Source: CAZDDB01 sp963843285
GTDB taxonomy: Bacteria; Acidobacteriota; HRBIN11; JAKEFK01
Assembly: GCA_963843285.1 (NCBI GenBank)
Contig: CAWJJO010000017.1
Location: forward strand, 124,001-188,000
DNA length: 64,000 nucleotides
Direction of reading: 5' to 3'
Translations under genes and position numbers: made by a program
Notes under the pieces: model-generated
Seen by the model: the letters and a program-made list of their open reading frames with translations, nothing else
What the model was told of the DNA's origin: nothing
The model's database searches: none
Shown: piece after piece, positions 9,013 to 17,853 of the stretch
Layout: each line of letters opens with the position of its first letter
Position numbering within the stretch: the stretch's first letter is position 1

Positions 9013-9863
9013 ATTTTCGACCGCAGATGAAATGGTTTCCGGGCATCTTTTTGCTCGCACTCGCGATCTCTGCCGGAATCGGTGTACTGGATTTCATTAC
9101 CAAGGAAGATATCTCGGCATATGTGTTTTATTCCATTCCGATCTTTCTGGCTGCCTGGTATGGCAGCAAATTGGCCGGAGTCACGATTGGAATTCTGAAC
9201 GCCACTACCTGGTTGATTGTGGATCTTTTCGAAAATGCAGTCCCGTACAACGCCAACATGTTCTGGAACTTTTTCATACGATTGATCTTCTTTTCCTGTA
9301 TTTCATATTTGATCAGCGAATTGAAATCTACTCTGGAACGGGAGAAATCCCTGGCGCGGCAGGATGATTTAACAGGTGTTGCAAATCGCAGGACTTTCTT
9401 CGATCTTGGGAATCAAGAAATCCAGCGGGCGAACCGGTATCCTCATTCGTTCACTGTTGTATTTATCGATCTGGACAATTTCAAAACAGTGAATGACAAC
9501 TGGGGTCACAACGCCGGCGATGCCTTGCTTCGATCGGTGGCAAAAACACTGCAATTGAATACGCGCTCCACCGATTTGGTGGCGCGGATTGGAGGAGACG
9601 AGTTTGTCTTGTTGTTCACCGAAACCGGCGCGGAGGAGGCTTTGATCATCATGGAAAAATTACGCGAATTGTTGACTCGAACCATGGAATCCAACCGATG
9701 GGACGTCACATTCAGCATCGGAGTGACAACGTATCTGATCCCACCTTCATCAGTAGATGAAATGCTGGCCAATCCGGATCGTCTCATGTATCAGGTGAAA
9801 CAAAGCGGGAAGAATTCGCTAAAACACGAAGTCGTTTCTCACTCGGGATCTCGAATTACGTAA
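9009..9863 (+). CDS. Membrane-bound diguanylate cyclase (GGDEF)
   Basis: 284 residues. Residues ~10-105 contain about four membrane helices of an unassigned sensor, then a GGDEF domain begins at DDLTGVANRRTFF. The signature GGDEF is at residues 195-199 and an inhibitory I-site RSTD lies at 186-189, exactly five residues upstream, so an active cyclase with product feedback is expected. No EAL domain. The start overlaps the ATPase stop (ATGA), linking c-di-GMP synthesis with expression of the ion pump. A 16-bp perfect palindrome spans the stop codon. Confidence 0.93.
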   Translation: MNFRPQMKWFPGIFLLALAISAGIGVLDFITKEDISAYVFYSIPIFLAAWYGSKLAGVTIGILNATTWLIVDLFENAVPYNANMFWNFFIRLIFFSCISYLISELKSTLEREKSLARQDDLTGVANRRTFFDLGNQEIQRANRYPHSFTVVFIDLDNFKTVNDNWGHNAGDALLRSVAKTLQLNTRSTDLVARIGGDEFVLLFTETGAEEALIIMEKLRELLTRTMESNRWDVTFSIGVTTYLIPPSSVDEMLANPDRLMYQVKQSGKNSLKHEVVSHSGSRIT

Positions 9864-9875
9864 CCAATTGGTTAC
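9860..9875. repeat. 16-bp perfect palindrome at the end of the GGDEF gene
   Basis: GTAACCAATTGGTTAC is perfectly self-complementary and includes the TAA stop. Its 14-bp core TAACCAATTGGTTA recurs at 27826-27839 inside the alpha-2-macroglobulin gene. No T-tract follows, so a classical terminator is doubtful; a protein-binding site or dispersed motif is possible. Confidence 0.6.
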
Positions 9876-9898
9876 ATATTTCCAGTCTGAGACTTTAG

Positions 9899-10492
9899 AT
9901 GTGGATCAAACTCCTGTGCTTCGTGCTGATTGCAGCATCCGCCGTAATTTTTGTGATCTGGCGCAGCCGGCGGCAGAGCATCGTCGGCACGAAGAGCCGG
10001 AACCGCTATTTTAAGAAGGTGGCTGAAGAGCTCTCCTTGGCGATCGGTGGTGACGATTATTTCATTCAGCTGGAAGGTACCTGGAAAGGAATTCCGGTTG
10101 TTTTGTATCCGCACAATTTTCATGGTCCCGGTTCCATCACTCTCGTCTATGCTGACACAGGAATTCCGGTTCGTGAAAGAACCTGGATCGAGCCGAACTT
10201 GAGTCTCGGAAGAGCTATCCTGGAATGGAAACGCGGAGAACCTTTCGGCTTTGATGTTTCCGGAAGTCCTCCGCTCACTGAAAAAGTTCTGGCAAGTTAT
10301 CAATCAAAATTTCCGTTCATTGCATGTACTCTTCCGACGCGATTTATTTTTTCTCAGTATCTTTCTCAAACTCTGGGATCCTGGAAGAATTTTGTCATCC
10401 TTCTGGTTCTGGACGCCGGACGTAAGCCCGCTCTCGATGAAATTCGGACTGCACTGGACTCCGCAGTGGAGCTGGTTAGGGAAAGTAAGTAG
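9899..10492 (+). CDS. Hypothetical single-pass membrane protein
   Basis: 197 residues with one N-terminal membrane helix (LLCFVLIAASAVIFVIW) followed by basic residues RSRRQS, so the ~170-residue remainder is probably cytoplasmic. That part is a mixed alpha/beta sequence without a motif I recognise. The ATG lies 35 bp downstream of the diguanylate cyclase stop, and the gene may be the last of that operon. The stop is at the edge of a palindromic GTAGGGGC repeat. Confidence 0.75.
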   Translation: MWIKLLCFVLIAASAVIFVIWRSRRQSIVGTKSRNRYFKKVAEELSLAIGGDDYFIQLEGTWKGIPVVLYPHNFHGPGSITLVYADTGIPVRERTWIEPNLSLGRAILEWKRGEPFGFDVSGSPPLTEKVLASYQSKFPFIACTLPTRFIFSQYLSQTLGSWKNFVILLVLDAGRKPALDEIRTALDSAVELVRESK

Positions 10493-10548
10493 GGGCAGGC
10501 CTTGTGCCTGCCCGCATGAGAGCGTGCGACCACAAGGTTCGCCCCTAC
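10489..10548. repeat. GTAGGGGC palindromic intergenic element
   Basis: A 60-bp element bounded by GTAGGGGC and its complement GCCCCTAC, with an inner 8-bp perfect hairpin (10493-10500 with 10506-10513, loop CTTGT). It fills the gap between the membrane-protein gene and the permease and touches the stop codon of the former. Resembles REP-like or transcription-ending elements found in many environmental genomes. Confidence 0.65.
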
Positions 10549-10578
10549 CACGGTGATCCTGGTTTATAATCCTTCCTA

Positions 10579-11937
10579 ATGTCGCAGCAACCTACCCTGG
10601 CGCGCACCCTTCGCACTACTGAATATTTTGCGCTTGCCTTCGGCACGATGGTTGGAGTTGGATGGCTGTTGGTCATCGACGACTGGCTCACGCGAGGAGG
10701 CCCGGGTGGCGCGATGCTCGGCTTTCTGATTGGCGGCGTAGCCTTGATCCCGGTAGCGTTCGTTTACGGAAAATTTGTCCGCGAGATTCCCGATGCAGCC
10801 AGTGAACTGGCTTACGCAACCACTGTATTTCCGCGATCCATCGGTTTTGCCGCTTCCTGGCTGATGACACTGGCCTATCTGATTGTTTGTCCGTGGGAAG
10901 CTGTCGCCGTGGGAAGACTGATCGGTTATCTCTTTCCCGCAATTCAAACCATTGAGATCTATCATGTCGGAGGCTACGCGGTATATCTTCCATCGTTGCT
11001 GCTTGGTTTTGCTGTAACATTCTTAATTATTTTTTTGAACTATCGCGGCATTCGGATCAGTTCGCGATTTCAAAACTACACTACGTTTGGATTACTGGCG
11101 CTGTTTGCAATATTTACTTTACTGGGAATCGGCCGTTCCCGGATTGAAAACTTTGAACCTCTCTTTGCTGAGGTCGCTGCTCTTGGAGTCGTTGTTTCCA
11201 TCATTCGCGTTTTGCAGATCGTTCCCTACTTCTTAACTGGTTTTGAAGCGGTTCCGAAGTGTTGCGAAGAAGCGGACGAAGGATTTCAGTCAGGCGGTTT
11301 TGTAAAAGCCATCTTTCTCGGACTGGCAGTCGGCACTTTATTTTATGTCGCGATCATCGGAGTCGTCTCCGGGCTGGCTCCGTGGAAGATTCTCACACAG
11401 CAACCATTTGCAACAGCATTTGCGTTTGAGCGCGCATTTGGATCACGATGGATCGTCCGTCTGATTTTTGCGTCGGCGCTGGTTTCGCTGTTAAAAGTAT
11501 TTAATGCAAATTTTCTAACGGCATCGCGTCTGGTTTTTTCTCTCGGACGCCGGAAATTGATCCCTGCAGCTATTGGCGATATTCATCGACGCTACCAGAC
11601 GCCTACACGCGCGGTGCTCTTTTGTGGCGTAGTTACAATCATCGGGGCATTGCTCGGGAGATCTATCCTAGTTCCCGTCACAGAAGTCGGATCACTTTGT
11701 TCGGCAATTGGATGGTCTGTGACCTGTTTTGCGTTTTCACAATGGCGGAAGACGGGAGGCGACGATTCACATCGCAATCGGGACATTGTCATCGCATACA
11801 CAGGGGCGCTGGTTGCTGTTGTGTTTGTACTTTTGAAAATTGTTCCTTCCATCCCGGGAAGTTTTCGCCTCTGGGAATATGTGGCTCTGGCAACATGGCT
11901 TGCGTTGGGACTGTTTCTGCGTAAAATAACCCGCTGA
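10579..11937 (+). CDS. APC-superfamily amino acid permease
   Basis: 452 residues with about twelve hydrophobic helices. The N-terminus TTEYFALAFGTMVGVGWLLV, with the GTMVGVGW helix-1 break, and the ASELAYATTVFPRSIGFAASW segment are diagnostic of amino acid-polyamine-organocation transporters. The FALAFGTMVGVGW form and overall length suggest the basic APC or YfnA-like groups; substrate cannot be read from sequence. The stop overlaps the start of the glycosyltransferase gene (TGATG at 11935-11939). Confidence 0.92.
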   Translation: MSQQPTLARTLRTTEYFALAFGTMVGVGWLLVIDDWLTRGGPGGAMLGFLIGGVALIPVAFVYGKFVREIPDAASELAYATTVFPRSIGFAASWLMTLAYLIVCPWEAVAVGRLIGYLFPAIQTIEIYHVGGYAVYLPSLLLGFAVTFLIIFLNYRGIRISSRFQNYTTFGLLALFAIFTLLGIGRSRIENFEPLFAEVAALGVVVSIIRVLQIVPYFLTGFEAVPKCCEEADEGFQSGGFVKAIFLGLAVGTLFYVAIIGVVSGLAPWKILTQQPFATAFAFERAFGSRWIVRLIFASALVSLLKVFNANFLTASRLVFSLGRRKLIPAAIGDIHRRYQTPTRAVLFCGVVTIIGALLGRSILVPVTEVGSLCSAIGWSVTCFAFSQWRKTGGDDSHRNRDIVIAYTGALVAVVFVLLKIVPSIPGSFRLWEYVALATWLALGLFLRKITR

Positions 11938-13103
11938 TGAGAATTGCGCTTGCTCCAGTTGGTGGCCATGGGGATGTAATGCCCATGCTCGCGCTCGGAA
12001 CGACATTACACGCCCGCGGCCACTCCGTCCTTGTTTGCGCTCCCGAGATTTATCGCTCACGGATCATGAAACTTGGCTTTCAAGTGGTGTCGATCGGCAA
12101 GAGTTTTCAGGATTTGCTGGAAGGCAACTACGAAATCAGAAACAGGGGAGAAGCGTTGCTGCAGTCTGTAACTTCAGAGGTGCCGGTCCAATTTGTTTCG
12201 CTTCGGGACGCTCTTCGCGAGGCGGATGTTTTGATCGGGTCCATGCTTCAAATTGCCGGACCCTCCATGTGTGAGCAACTTGGACTGCCTTACCTGTATG
12301 CCGCAAATTCGCCGGTGCTACTGGAAGAATCTCAATATCCCAGCATTGGTGTTTCCGCCGGTGGGATGTTCCAATCGATTTCGCGTAACCGGCTATCCCA
12401 TCGGTGGGAGGACGTGTTAGGGGCAGCCATCAATCACGAACGAGAATTGTGCCACCAGCCTCCGGTGACAAATTTGTTCCAGCATCTTTTTTGTTCAGGA
12501 CATCAGCTGGTCGCAGTAGATCCTTTCCTGGCTCCAATCTCCGAGCATTCAAAACGTACAGTCACCGGATTCTGGTTTTATGACTCGAGCGAGCCCCCTC
12601 CTGCGGAGTGGCAGGAGTATTTTGCGGCAGGTCCTCCACCTGTTTATCTGGCCCCTGTACGCACACGCAGGTATGCAGGTATCGAATTGATCAAGAATGT
12701 CGCGGAAGCCTCTCCGCGGTTACTTGTTGGATGGGGCTGGAGTGGAATTGATCAGAAGGACCTTCCATCAAATTGCAGGTTTTTGGATTCGGATGCATTC
12801 TCTTTGATTTTTCCGAACGTTTCGCTTGTGGTTCATCAAGGAGGAACAGAAATGACTGCGGCAGCCGCGCGGGCGGGCGTGCCCCAGGTGATCGTTCCGA
12901 ATCTGGTGGATCAGTATTATTGGTCGGATCGCGTCAGTGCGTTGAAGTTGGGTCCGCCGGCAGCAGGAAGCGAGATTGCGGATACAGTTCGAAAAGCTGT
13001 CGCCGATACGAGCCTGCGAGATCGGGCGCAAGAGTTCGGTGAAACCATCCGTTCGCGCGATGGCCTGACCGCTGCCGCGGAAACAATCGAAAAATATTCC
13101 TAA
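11937..13103 (+). CDS. GT1-like glycosyltransferase (MGT/GtfB type)
   Basis: 388 residues. The N-terminal half opens RIALAPVGGHGDVMPMLALG, the acceptor-domain signature of the UDP-glycosyltransferase/macrolide family. The C-terminal half has VSLVVHQGGTEMTAAAARAGVPQVIVPNLVDQYYWSDRV, the nucleotide-sugar binding motif with the usual HxG replaced by HQGG. Likely a GT-B enzyme acting on a lipid or small molecule in the cytoplasm. Translationally coupled to the permease upstream; converges with the membrane-protein gene downstream, overlapping it by 4 bp. Confidence 0.88.
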   Translation: MRIALAPVGGHGDVMPMLALGTTLHARGHSVLVCAPEIYRSRIMKLGFQVVSIGKSFQDLLEGNYEIRNRGEALLQSVTSEVPVQFVSLRDALREADVLIGSMLQIAGPSMCEQLGLPYLYAANSPVLLEESQYPSIGVSAGGMFQSISRNRLSHRWEDVLGAAINHERELCHQPPVTNLFQHLFCSGHQLVAVDPFLAPISEHSKRTVTGFWFYDSSEPPPAEWQEYFAAGPPPVYLAPVRTRRYAGIELIKNVAEASPRLLVGWGWSGIDQKDLPSNCRFLDSDAFSLIFPNVSLVVHQGGTEMTAAAARAGVPQVIVPNLVDQYYWSDRVSALKLGPPAAGSEIADTVRKAVADTSLRDRAQEFGETIRSRDGLTAAAETIEKYS

Positions 13104-13513
13104 CCTGCCGCAAGGGCTCTTGCGTAGAGGACATAGAGCAGTCCCAGCAGTAGCTCCAGTATTGCAAACAACAGGATCACGCGAACCAGATCGAATTGAA
13201 ATACATACAGCGCCATCATGCTGCCGAATAGCAACCGCCCAAAGCCATCGATCAGGACAAACATCAGATAACGAACCGGATCACGAAAACTAACGATCAA
13301 TGTGGCGCCCAGAATCATTGCAGCCGCGCCAAAACCATGGATGAGCATTATGTGTACCGGATCCTGTGGAACAAACATCACTGCAGTTCGCCCAAACAGC
13401 GATGCCTCCAGCTGGACTGCAGTTTGTAGAAAAATACCGATCATCCGGTCGTTGAAAAAAATCAACCCCATTACAAAATTGAATACGCCACCCAGGAGAA
13501 GTGTCCACCTCAT
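13100..13513 (-). CDS. Small four-helix membrane protein, unknown function
   Basis: 137 residues with four strongly hydrophobic segments covering most of the length (WTLLLGGVFNFVMGLIFF, IMLIHGFGAAAMILGATLIV, LMFVLIDGFGRLLFGSMMAL, VRVILLFAILELLLGLLYVL). No conserved catalytic residues seen. It converges on the glycosyltransferase gene with a 4-bp end overlap and appears to be transcribed alone from the gap before 13671. Confidence 0.7.
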   Translation of the reverse strand: MRWTLLLGGVFNFVMGLIFFNDRMIGIFLQTAVQLEASLFGRTAVMFVPQDPVHIMLIHGFGAAAMILGATLIVSFRDPVRYLMFVLIDGFGRLLFGSMMALYVFQFDLVRVILLFAILELLLGLLYVLYARALAAG

Positions 13514-13588
13514 CGCTGTCTTATTTTATCATTTCGATTCGGAGTCTGCGGGCCTCCGTGTGATTTTGCACTTGATGGTGGGCAGGGT

Positions 13589-13638
13589 CGCCCGCCGGCT
13601 CCAGGAACCTGAATCTGCAGGACCGCCTGCCGGCTCCA
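13589..13638 (+). repeat. Direct repeat CGCC(C/T)GCCGGCTCCA in intergenic DNA
   Basis: Two 15-bp copies at 13589-13603 and 13624-13638 differ at one base. They resemble the GCCGGC-rich palindromic repeats at 30609, 51331 and 60489 but lack the GTTTGTA end, so they are listed separately. Confidence 0.45.
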
Positions 13639-13670
13639 CAGGTTTGAGACGTGTGATAACATCCATTGTT

Positions 13671-13964
13671 ATGAAGGCAGTGGTGGTTACCTACGTTGTC
13701 AAGAAAGGTCATGAGAAGGAATTTGAGCGGATCCTGCGCCGGCACTGGAAAGTCTTGCGAAGCGAAAAACTGACTACAGACCACCTTCCGTACTTACTGC
13801 GGGACCCTGAAAATCCAATGGTCTACAAGGAAATCTTTGAATGGAGAAGTAAAGATTCTTTCCAAAAAGCCAGCGAATCGGAAAAAGTTCAAAAGATCTG
13901 GAAGGAAATGACCGAGCTCACCATGGATGGCGGCATCGAGCCGTATCACTTCAAGAAGATTTGA
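13671..13964 (+). CDS. Small ABM/dimeric alpha-beta barrel-like protein
   Basis: 97 residues from the ATG at 13671; the longer open frame upstream runs through repeats and is not used. The pattern KAVVVTYVVKKGHEKEFERILRRHW, then YKEIFEWRSKDSFQKASESEKVQKIWKEM, matches the ferredoxin-like fold of antibiotic-biosynthesis-monooxygenase-type domains: strand, helix, strand with bulky residues, helix. Enzymatic activity is not implied. It stands alone and converges with the minus-strand lipoprotein gene. Confidence 0.75.
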   Translation: MKAVVVTYVVKKGHEKEFERILRRHWKVLRSEKLTTDHLPYLLRDPENPMVYKEIFEWRSKDSFQKASESEKVQKIWKEMTELTMDGGIEPYHFKKI

Positions 13965-13969
13965 CGCGT

Positions 13970-14422
13970 CTACTTTGTAAAATTTCCCGAACCGCCTACT
14001 GTTCCAGATCGTCCGTCGATCAAGCTGATATCATGAGACACATTCGAGGCGATTCCGCTATCGGACACAGTTCCGGTGAGCCGAACGGATGCGCGACCGA
14101 GCGGATGCTGCGCTTCGCCCGTCAACACAAGCATTGTATCCGCCAGATCTCCAGTAACAGACGCGTTAATCCCAAGTCCTTGATAAGTGTATGTTCCTTC
14201 CACTCTGTTTCCGTCTTGGCGGAGATCCATGACTGCAATCACTGTTAGTCCCTGTTGAAAACCAATCGAAGAGCAGACATCGCCGGGAGAACAGCTCTGT
14301 ACCGTTACCGTTGCCGTCCAGTGGCCCGTAACATCAATTCCCGAAGAATCGTTCTTCGTGTTGCAGGCGGCGGAGAGTAAAAGGCAGACAAATACCCATT
14401 TGAAAGAAACCCGTATTCTCAT
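13970..14422 (-). CDS. Putative lipoprotein, unknown function
   Basis: About 150 residues. The signal ends in a lipobox, LLLSAAC, giving a lipidated cysteine near residue 20. The mature part is beta-rich (HWTATVTVQSC, GNRVEGTYTYQG, SVRLTGTVSDSG) with two cysteines that could form a disulfide, resembling small lipocalin-like or DUF-type beta-barrels of the periplasm. An ATG nine bases upstream (14431) is an alternative start. Converges with the ABM-like gene, leaving 5 bp. Confidence 0.7.
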   Translation of the reverse strand: MRIRVSFKWVFVCLLLSAACNTKNDSSGIDVTGHWTATVTVQSCSPGDVCSSIGFQQGLTVIAVMDLRQDGNRVEGTYTYQGLGINASVTGDLADTMLVLTGEAQHPLGRASVRLTGTVSDSGIASNVSHDISLIDGRSGTVGGSGNFTK

Positions 14423-14471
14423 TACAATCATCTCCCAATAGGTTCAGTTTAGCACGTAGCAGGTTATCGAA

Positions 14472-15893
14472 ATGAACTCATCGATGCGATTGAGATTTGC
14501 GCCGAGTCCAACGGGATTTTTGCATGTCGGCGGAGCCCGGACTGCGCTTTACAACTGGCTCTACGCTCGAAAACTCGAAGGCACGTTTGTCCTGCGGATT
14601 GAAGACACCGATGTGCAACGTTCGTCGCAAGAGATGGTCGATGTCATTTTGAACAGCCTGCGATGGCTCGGTCTGAGCTGGGATGAAGGTCCGTTCTATC
14701 AATCCGAGCGGCTGGATCTGTACCGGCAGGCTGCCATGAAACTGGTGGAACAAGGAAAGGCCTACCGTTGTTTTTGCAAGCCGGAAGAGCTCGAGCTGCG
14801 TCGCCAAACCGGCATGAAGGAAAAAGGCGCCTGGAAATATGAACGCGTTTGTCTGGCGCTGTCCGGCGAAGCGATCGAGCAGAAGTTGAAGAACGGCGAT
14901 CTGTTTGCCGTGCGGTTTCTGGTGCCGGCCGGCAGGACAGTATTTGCCGATCTGGTGCACGGAGAGATTTCGCTGGAGCACGCATCCGTGGATGATTTTG
15001 TGCTTCTCCGTTCCGATTCTCATCCTACGTATCATCTTTCGGTGGTGGTGGATGACATCGATATGAAGATTTCCCACGTGATTCGCGGAGATGATCACAT
15101 TTCCAATACGCCGAAACAGATTCTGCTGTACGATGCCTTCGGATCTCCACCTCCGCGATTTGGCCATCTTCCTTTGATCCTGGGGCCCGACAAAAAGCGA
15201 TTGAGCAAACGTCATGGATCAGTTGCAGTTGAAGAATATCGAAACCAGGGAATTCTCCCGGAAGCGCTGGTAAATTTTCTGGCATTGCTTGGATGGAACC
15301 CCGGCGATGAGCGTGAAATTTTTTCCCTTCAGGATCTTGTCGTTGAATTTGATCTCAAAAGAGTAGGAAGCAGCAATGCCGTCTTTGATCTCAAGAAGCT
15401 GCAATGGATGAACGGAAAGTATCTTTCACTCGTTCCGCAGGACCGGGTTCTGGAGCTTCTGGAGCCATATTTGCCGGACAAAGAATGGAAAAACGATCTT
15501 CTGTTTTTACCGCGTGTGGATTTGATGCGCACCCGGGCGGTTTCGCTGGTCGAACTGGCCCAGATGCTAACGCCTTTTTTCACAGTAGATTTTTCATACG
15601 ATTCCGCAGGTTTTGAAAAACTGAAAAAGGATCCGGCGCTTTCCGGTTTGCTCCAGGGGTTTATTTCGCGGCTGGATTCTCTGGATCCGTGGAATCACCA
15701 GAATCTGGAAGGGGCCCTTCGCGACTTTACGGAGCAACAAGCCATCAAAGCCGGTGTGATCATCCATCCGATCCGCCTCGCGCTCACAGGTAAAACGGCC
15801 GGACCGGGCGTGTTTGAGCTTCTCGAAGCGATGGGTAAAAAGGACTCGATTACCAGGCTCCAGCGGTTTGTCTCCGAGTTGCAGAAAAGCTAA
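14472..15893 (+). CDS. gltX: Glutamate--tRNA ligase
   Basis: 473 residues, the usual bacterial length. Class I aminoacyl-tRNA synthetase signatures are intact: the HIGH-type motif PSPTGFLHVGGARTAL near residues 11-26 and the KMSKS-type motif KKRLSKRHG. RIEDTDVQRS and the VIRGDDHISNTPKQ segment are glutamyl-specific. It charges tRNA-Glu in the cytoplasm for translation. It could be discriminating or non-discriminating; this cannot be judged here. An internal ATG at 14484 is an alternative start. The MFS gene follows on the same strand 100 bp later. Confidence 0.97.
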   Translation: MNSSMRLRFAPSPTGFLHVGGARTALYNWLYARKLEGTFVLRIEDTDVQRSSQEMVDVILNSLRWLGLSWDEGPFYQSERLDLYRQAAMKLVEQGKAYRCFCKPEELELRRQTGMKEKGAWKYERVCLALSGEAIEQKLKNGDLFAVRFLVPAGRTVFADLVHGEISLEHASVDDFVLLRSDSHPTYHLSVVVDDIDMKISHVIRGDDHISNTPKQILLYDAFGSPPPRFGHLPLILGPDKKRLSKRHGSVAVEEYRNQGILPEALVNFLALLGWNPGDEREIFSLQDLVVEFDLKRVGSSNAVFDLKKLQWMNGKYLSLVPQDRVLELLEPYLPDKEWKNDLLFLPRVDLMRTRAVSLVELAQMLTPFFTVDFSYDSAGFEKLKKDPALSGLLQGFISRLDSLDPWNHQNLEGALRDFTEQQAIKAGVIIHPIRLALTGKTAGPGVFELLEAMGKKDSITRLQRFVSELQKS

Positions 15894-15993
15894 ATCTCAT
15901 GCGATCCGTTCCATCAGAAGCCGGTTCCGGTTTTCCATTGATTCCAATGAGAATTCCCATTTTGACAAGTCCCCGATTGACGGAGGACGTAAA

Positions 15994-17175
15994 TTGAGAC
16001 AGACTCCGGAAACAGCGAACGACAAAAGCCTTTCTACTTCAGCGGCTTTGCGATTTGTCGTCCTTCTGGGTGTCGTTAGTCTGCTGGCTGATGCTACATA
16101 TGAAGGAGCCCGCAGTATCTCTGGCCCCTTTCTGGCTTTGCTTGGCGCAACCGGTGCGATGGTCGGATTGATTGCCGGATTTGGCGAGCTGATCGGTTAC
16201 GGTTTGCGTCTTGTATCCGGTTACATTACGGAACGGACAGGAAGACACTGGGGTATCACCATCTTCGGGTACGCGGTAAATTTGCTTGCTGTTCCCGCGC
16301 TGGCTCTTTCAGGCCGGTGGGAATTTGCCGCGATGTTGCTCGTTCTGGAGCGTGTTGGAAAAGCGATCCGGACTCCGGCGCGCGATGTGATGCTTTCTCA
16401 CGCCACCAGTCGTATGGGACGTGGATGGGGATTTGGTCTTCACGAAGCGATGGATCAGATCGGAGCAGTCCTGGGTCCTGTAATTGTTGCAGTCATACTT
16501 TTTGAAAAAAAAGGCTATCAAACAGCCTTTGCATGGTTACTTGTTCCCGCTTTGCTTGCGCTTTCCGTGCTGGTTGTTGCCCGGTTTTTGTATCCAAGAC
16601 CACGCGATTTTGAATTCCACATTCCCGTTTTCAAAGGGGAAGGATTCCCGCGATCTTACTGGATGTATTTGATTGCGGTCTGTCTGGTTGCCGCTGGATA
16701 CGCGGATTTTCCCCTGATCGCTTTTCACTTGAAAAAAATATCGGCTGCATCAGACAGCTCGATTCCCGTGCTTTATGCAATTGCGATGGGGGTAGATGCA
16801 ATTGCCGCATTGATCTTTGGGCGGATGTTTGATCGGAACGGACTACCTGTTCTTGCGGCTGCTTTCCTTGTGTCTGCTTTCTTTGCGCTGTTCGCATTCG
16901 GCCGGTCGTTCAGTTTTGCGATCGTGGGAATGACGTTGTGGGGAATCGGAATGGGCGCGCAGGAATCGGTGATGCGGGCAGCGATTGCAGACATGATTTC
17001 ACCGGACAAACGGGGATCCGCGTATGGCATTTTCAATGCAACGTTTGGAATCGTCTGGTTTCTGGGCAGCGCGCTGATGGGTTTGCTGTACGATATCTCC
17101 ATCCCCGCTCTCATTCTCTTCTCTGTGATCGCGCAGCTTTGCGCGGTCCCGATTCTTTTGCGACTTCGTAGATAA
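15994..17175 (+). CDS. MFS transporter
   Basis: 393 residues from the TTG at 15994, chosen because GGAGG lies seven bases upstream and because the open frame above it overlaps gltX and codes for no recognisable protein. Twelve membrane helices are readable. Typical MFS elements are the loop-2 region YGLRLVSGYITERTGRHWG and the helix-4 region KAIRTPARDVMLSHATSRMGRGWGFGLHEAMDQIGAVLGP, which resembles exporters of the drug/unknown-substrate group. Substrate unknown. It is followed by a hairpin repeat. Confidence 0.85.
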   Translation: MRQTPETANDKSLSTSAALRFVVLLGVVSLLADATYEGARSISGPFLALLGATGAMVGLIAGFGELIGYGLRLVSGYITERTGRHWGITIFGYAVNLLAVPALALSGRWEFAAMLLVLERVGKAIRTPARDVMLSHATSRMGRGWGFGLHEAMDQIGAVLGPVIVAVILFEKKGYQTAFAWLLVPALLALSVLVVARFLYPRPRDFEFHIPVFKGEGFPRSYWMYLIAVCLVAAGYADFPLIAFHLKKISAASDSSIPVLYAIAMGVDAIAALIFGRMFDRNGLPVLAAAFLVSAFFALFAFGRSFSFAIVGMTLWGIGMGAQESVMRAAIADMISPDKRGSAYGIFNATFGIVWFLGSALMGLLYDISIPALILFSVIAQLCAVPILLRLRR

Positions 17176-17179
17176 GTGC

Positions 17180-17228
17180 TGGAGCGCAAGCGTCCCGCCT
17201 GCATTATGGGTCCCAGGCCTCTGGCCTG
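17180..17228. repeat. GC-rich intergenic repeat with hairpin
   Basis: Contains GGAGCGCAAGCGTCCCGCCTGC followed by a 6-bp perfect hairpin CAGGCC-TCT-GGCCTG at 17214-17228. Located just after the MFS gene; REP-like, possibly also acting in termination. Confidence 0.45.
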
Positions 17229-17304
17229 CCTGATTCTCAACGGCCAAAAAGACATAAAGATTGGCATTTCTCTTGCAGTGGTTTGAAACAGGAGGCAACT
17301 CAAG

Positions 17305-17853
17305 ATGAAAAATTGGAAGACAGTATCTGCTGTACTCATTTGCTTTTTCATGCTCGTGTCCGGAACGAGTCCATCCATTGCGGAAGACGTCGAGAAAGCA
17401 CAGTCTGTTCACAAGAAGAGTCACTGGTGGCTGATCCCGGTGATGGCTGCCGGTGGTTTTGTGGCCGGCGTGTTTCTCGGATTAGACGTCTACGACGACG
17501 CAATCAATTCAGATCAAAAAGTGTGGACAACTGCGATACTTCTCGGCGCTGCTGGAGGCGTGGCCGGATGGTTGACAGCTCGAAAAATCGATCAAGACTA
17601 TCGCGTTCCAGGTCTCGGCCGAATCAAACCTGAAACTCGAAAACCAGTTCCCACGATTGCGCAATCAACTGCCAATCATAAAAAGGGCTCTATCCTTTCG
17701 GATATAGATCGTATCTATCCGTCCTATCTTTCGCTGAATCCTGCGCCATCACCGGATTATTCCGTGTCCCCTTCCAAACTTGAGGCAAAGAACATGGCGG
17801 CGAATGCGAACAGCGAATACTCGGCAAAAAACAAAATATCCTGCAGCCGGTAG
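17305..17853 (+). CDS. Exported glycine-rich two-helix protein, unknown function
   Basis: 182 residues. A signal peptide (CFFMLVSGTSPSIAED) is followed by two Gly/Ala-rich hydrophobic segments, WWLIPVMAAGGFVAGVFLGL and VWTTAILLGAAGGVAGWLTA, similar to glycine-zipper hairpins. The last ~80 residues are polar and low in predicted structure. An AGGAGG-type ribosome-binding site precedes the ATG. Its 3' 97 bp overlap the 3' end of the convergent membrane-protein gene, suggesting one of the two has a recently extended C-terminus. Confidence 0.65.
   Translation: MKNWKTVSAVLICFFMLVSGTSPSIAEDVEKAQSVHKKSHWWLIPVMAAGGFVAGVFLGLDVYDDAINSDQKVWTTAILLGAAGGVAGWLTARKIDQDYRVPGLGRIKPETRKPVPTIAQSTANHKKGSILSDIDRIYPSYLSLNPAPSPDYSVSPSKLEAKNMAANANSEYSAKNKISCSR

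Noticed and set aside
15814..15993. 5' extension of the MFS frame inside gltX
   Set aside because: It overlaps gltX out of frame, and a Shine-Dalgarno fits the TTG at 15994.
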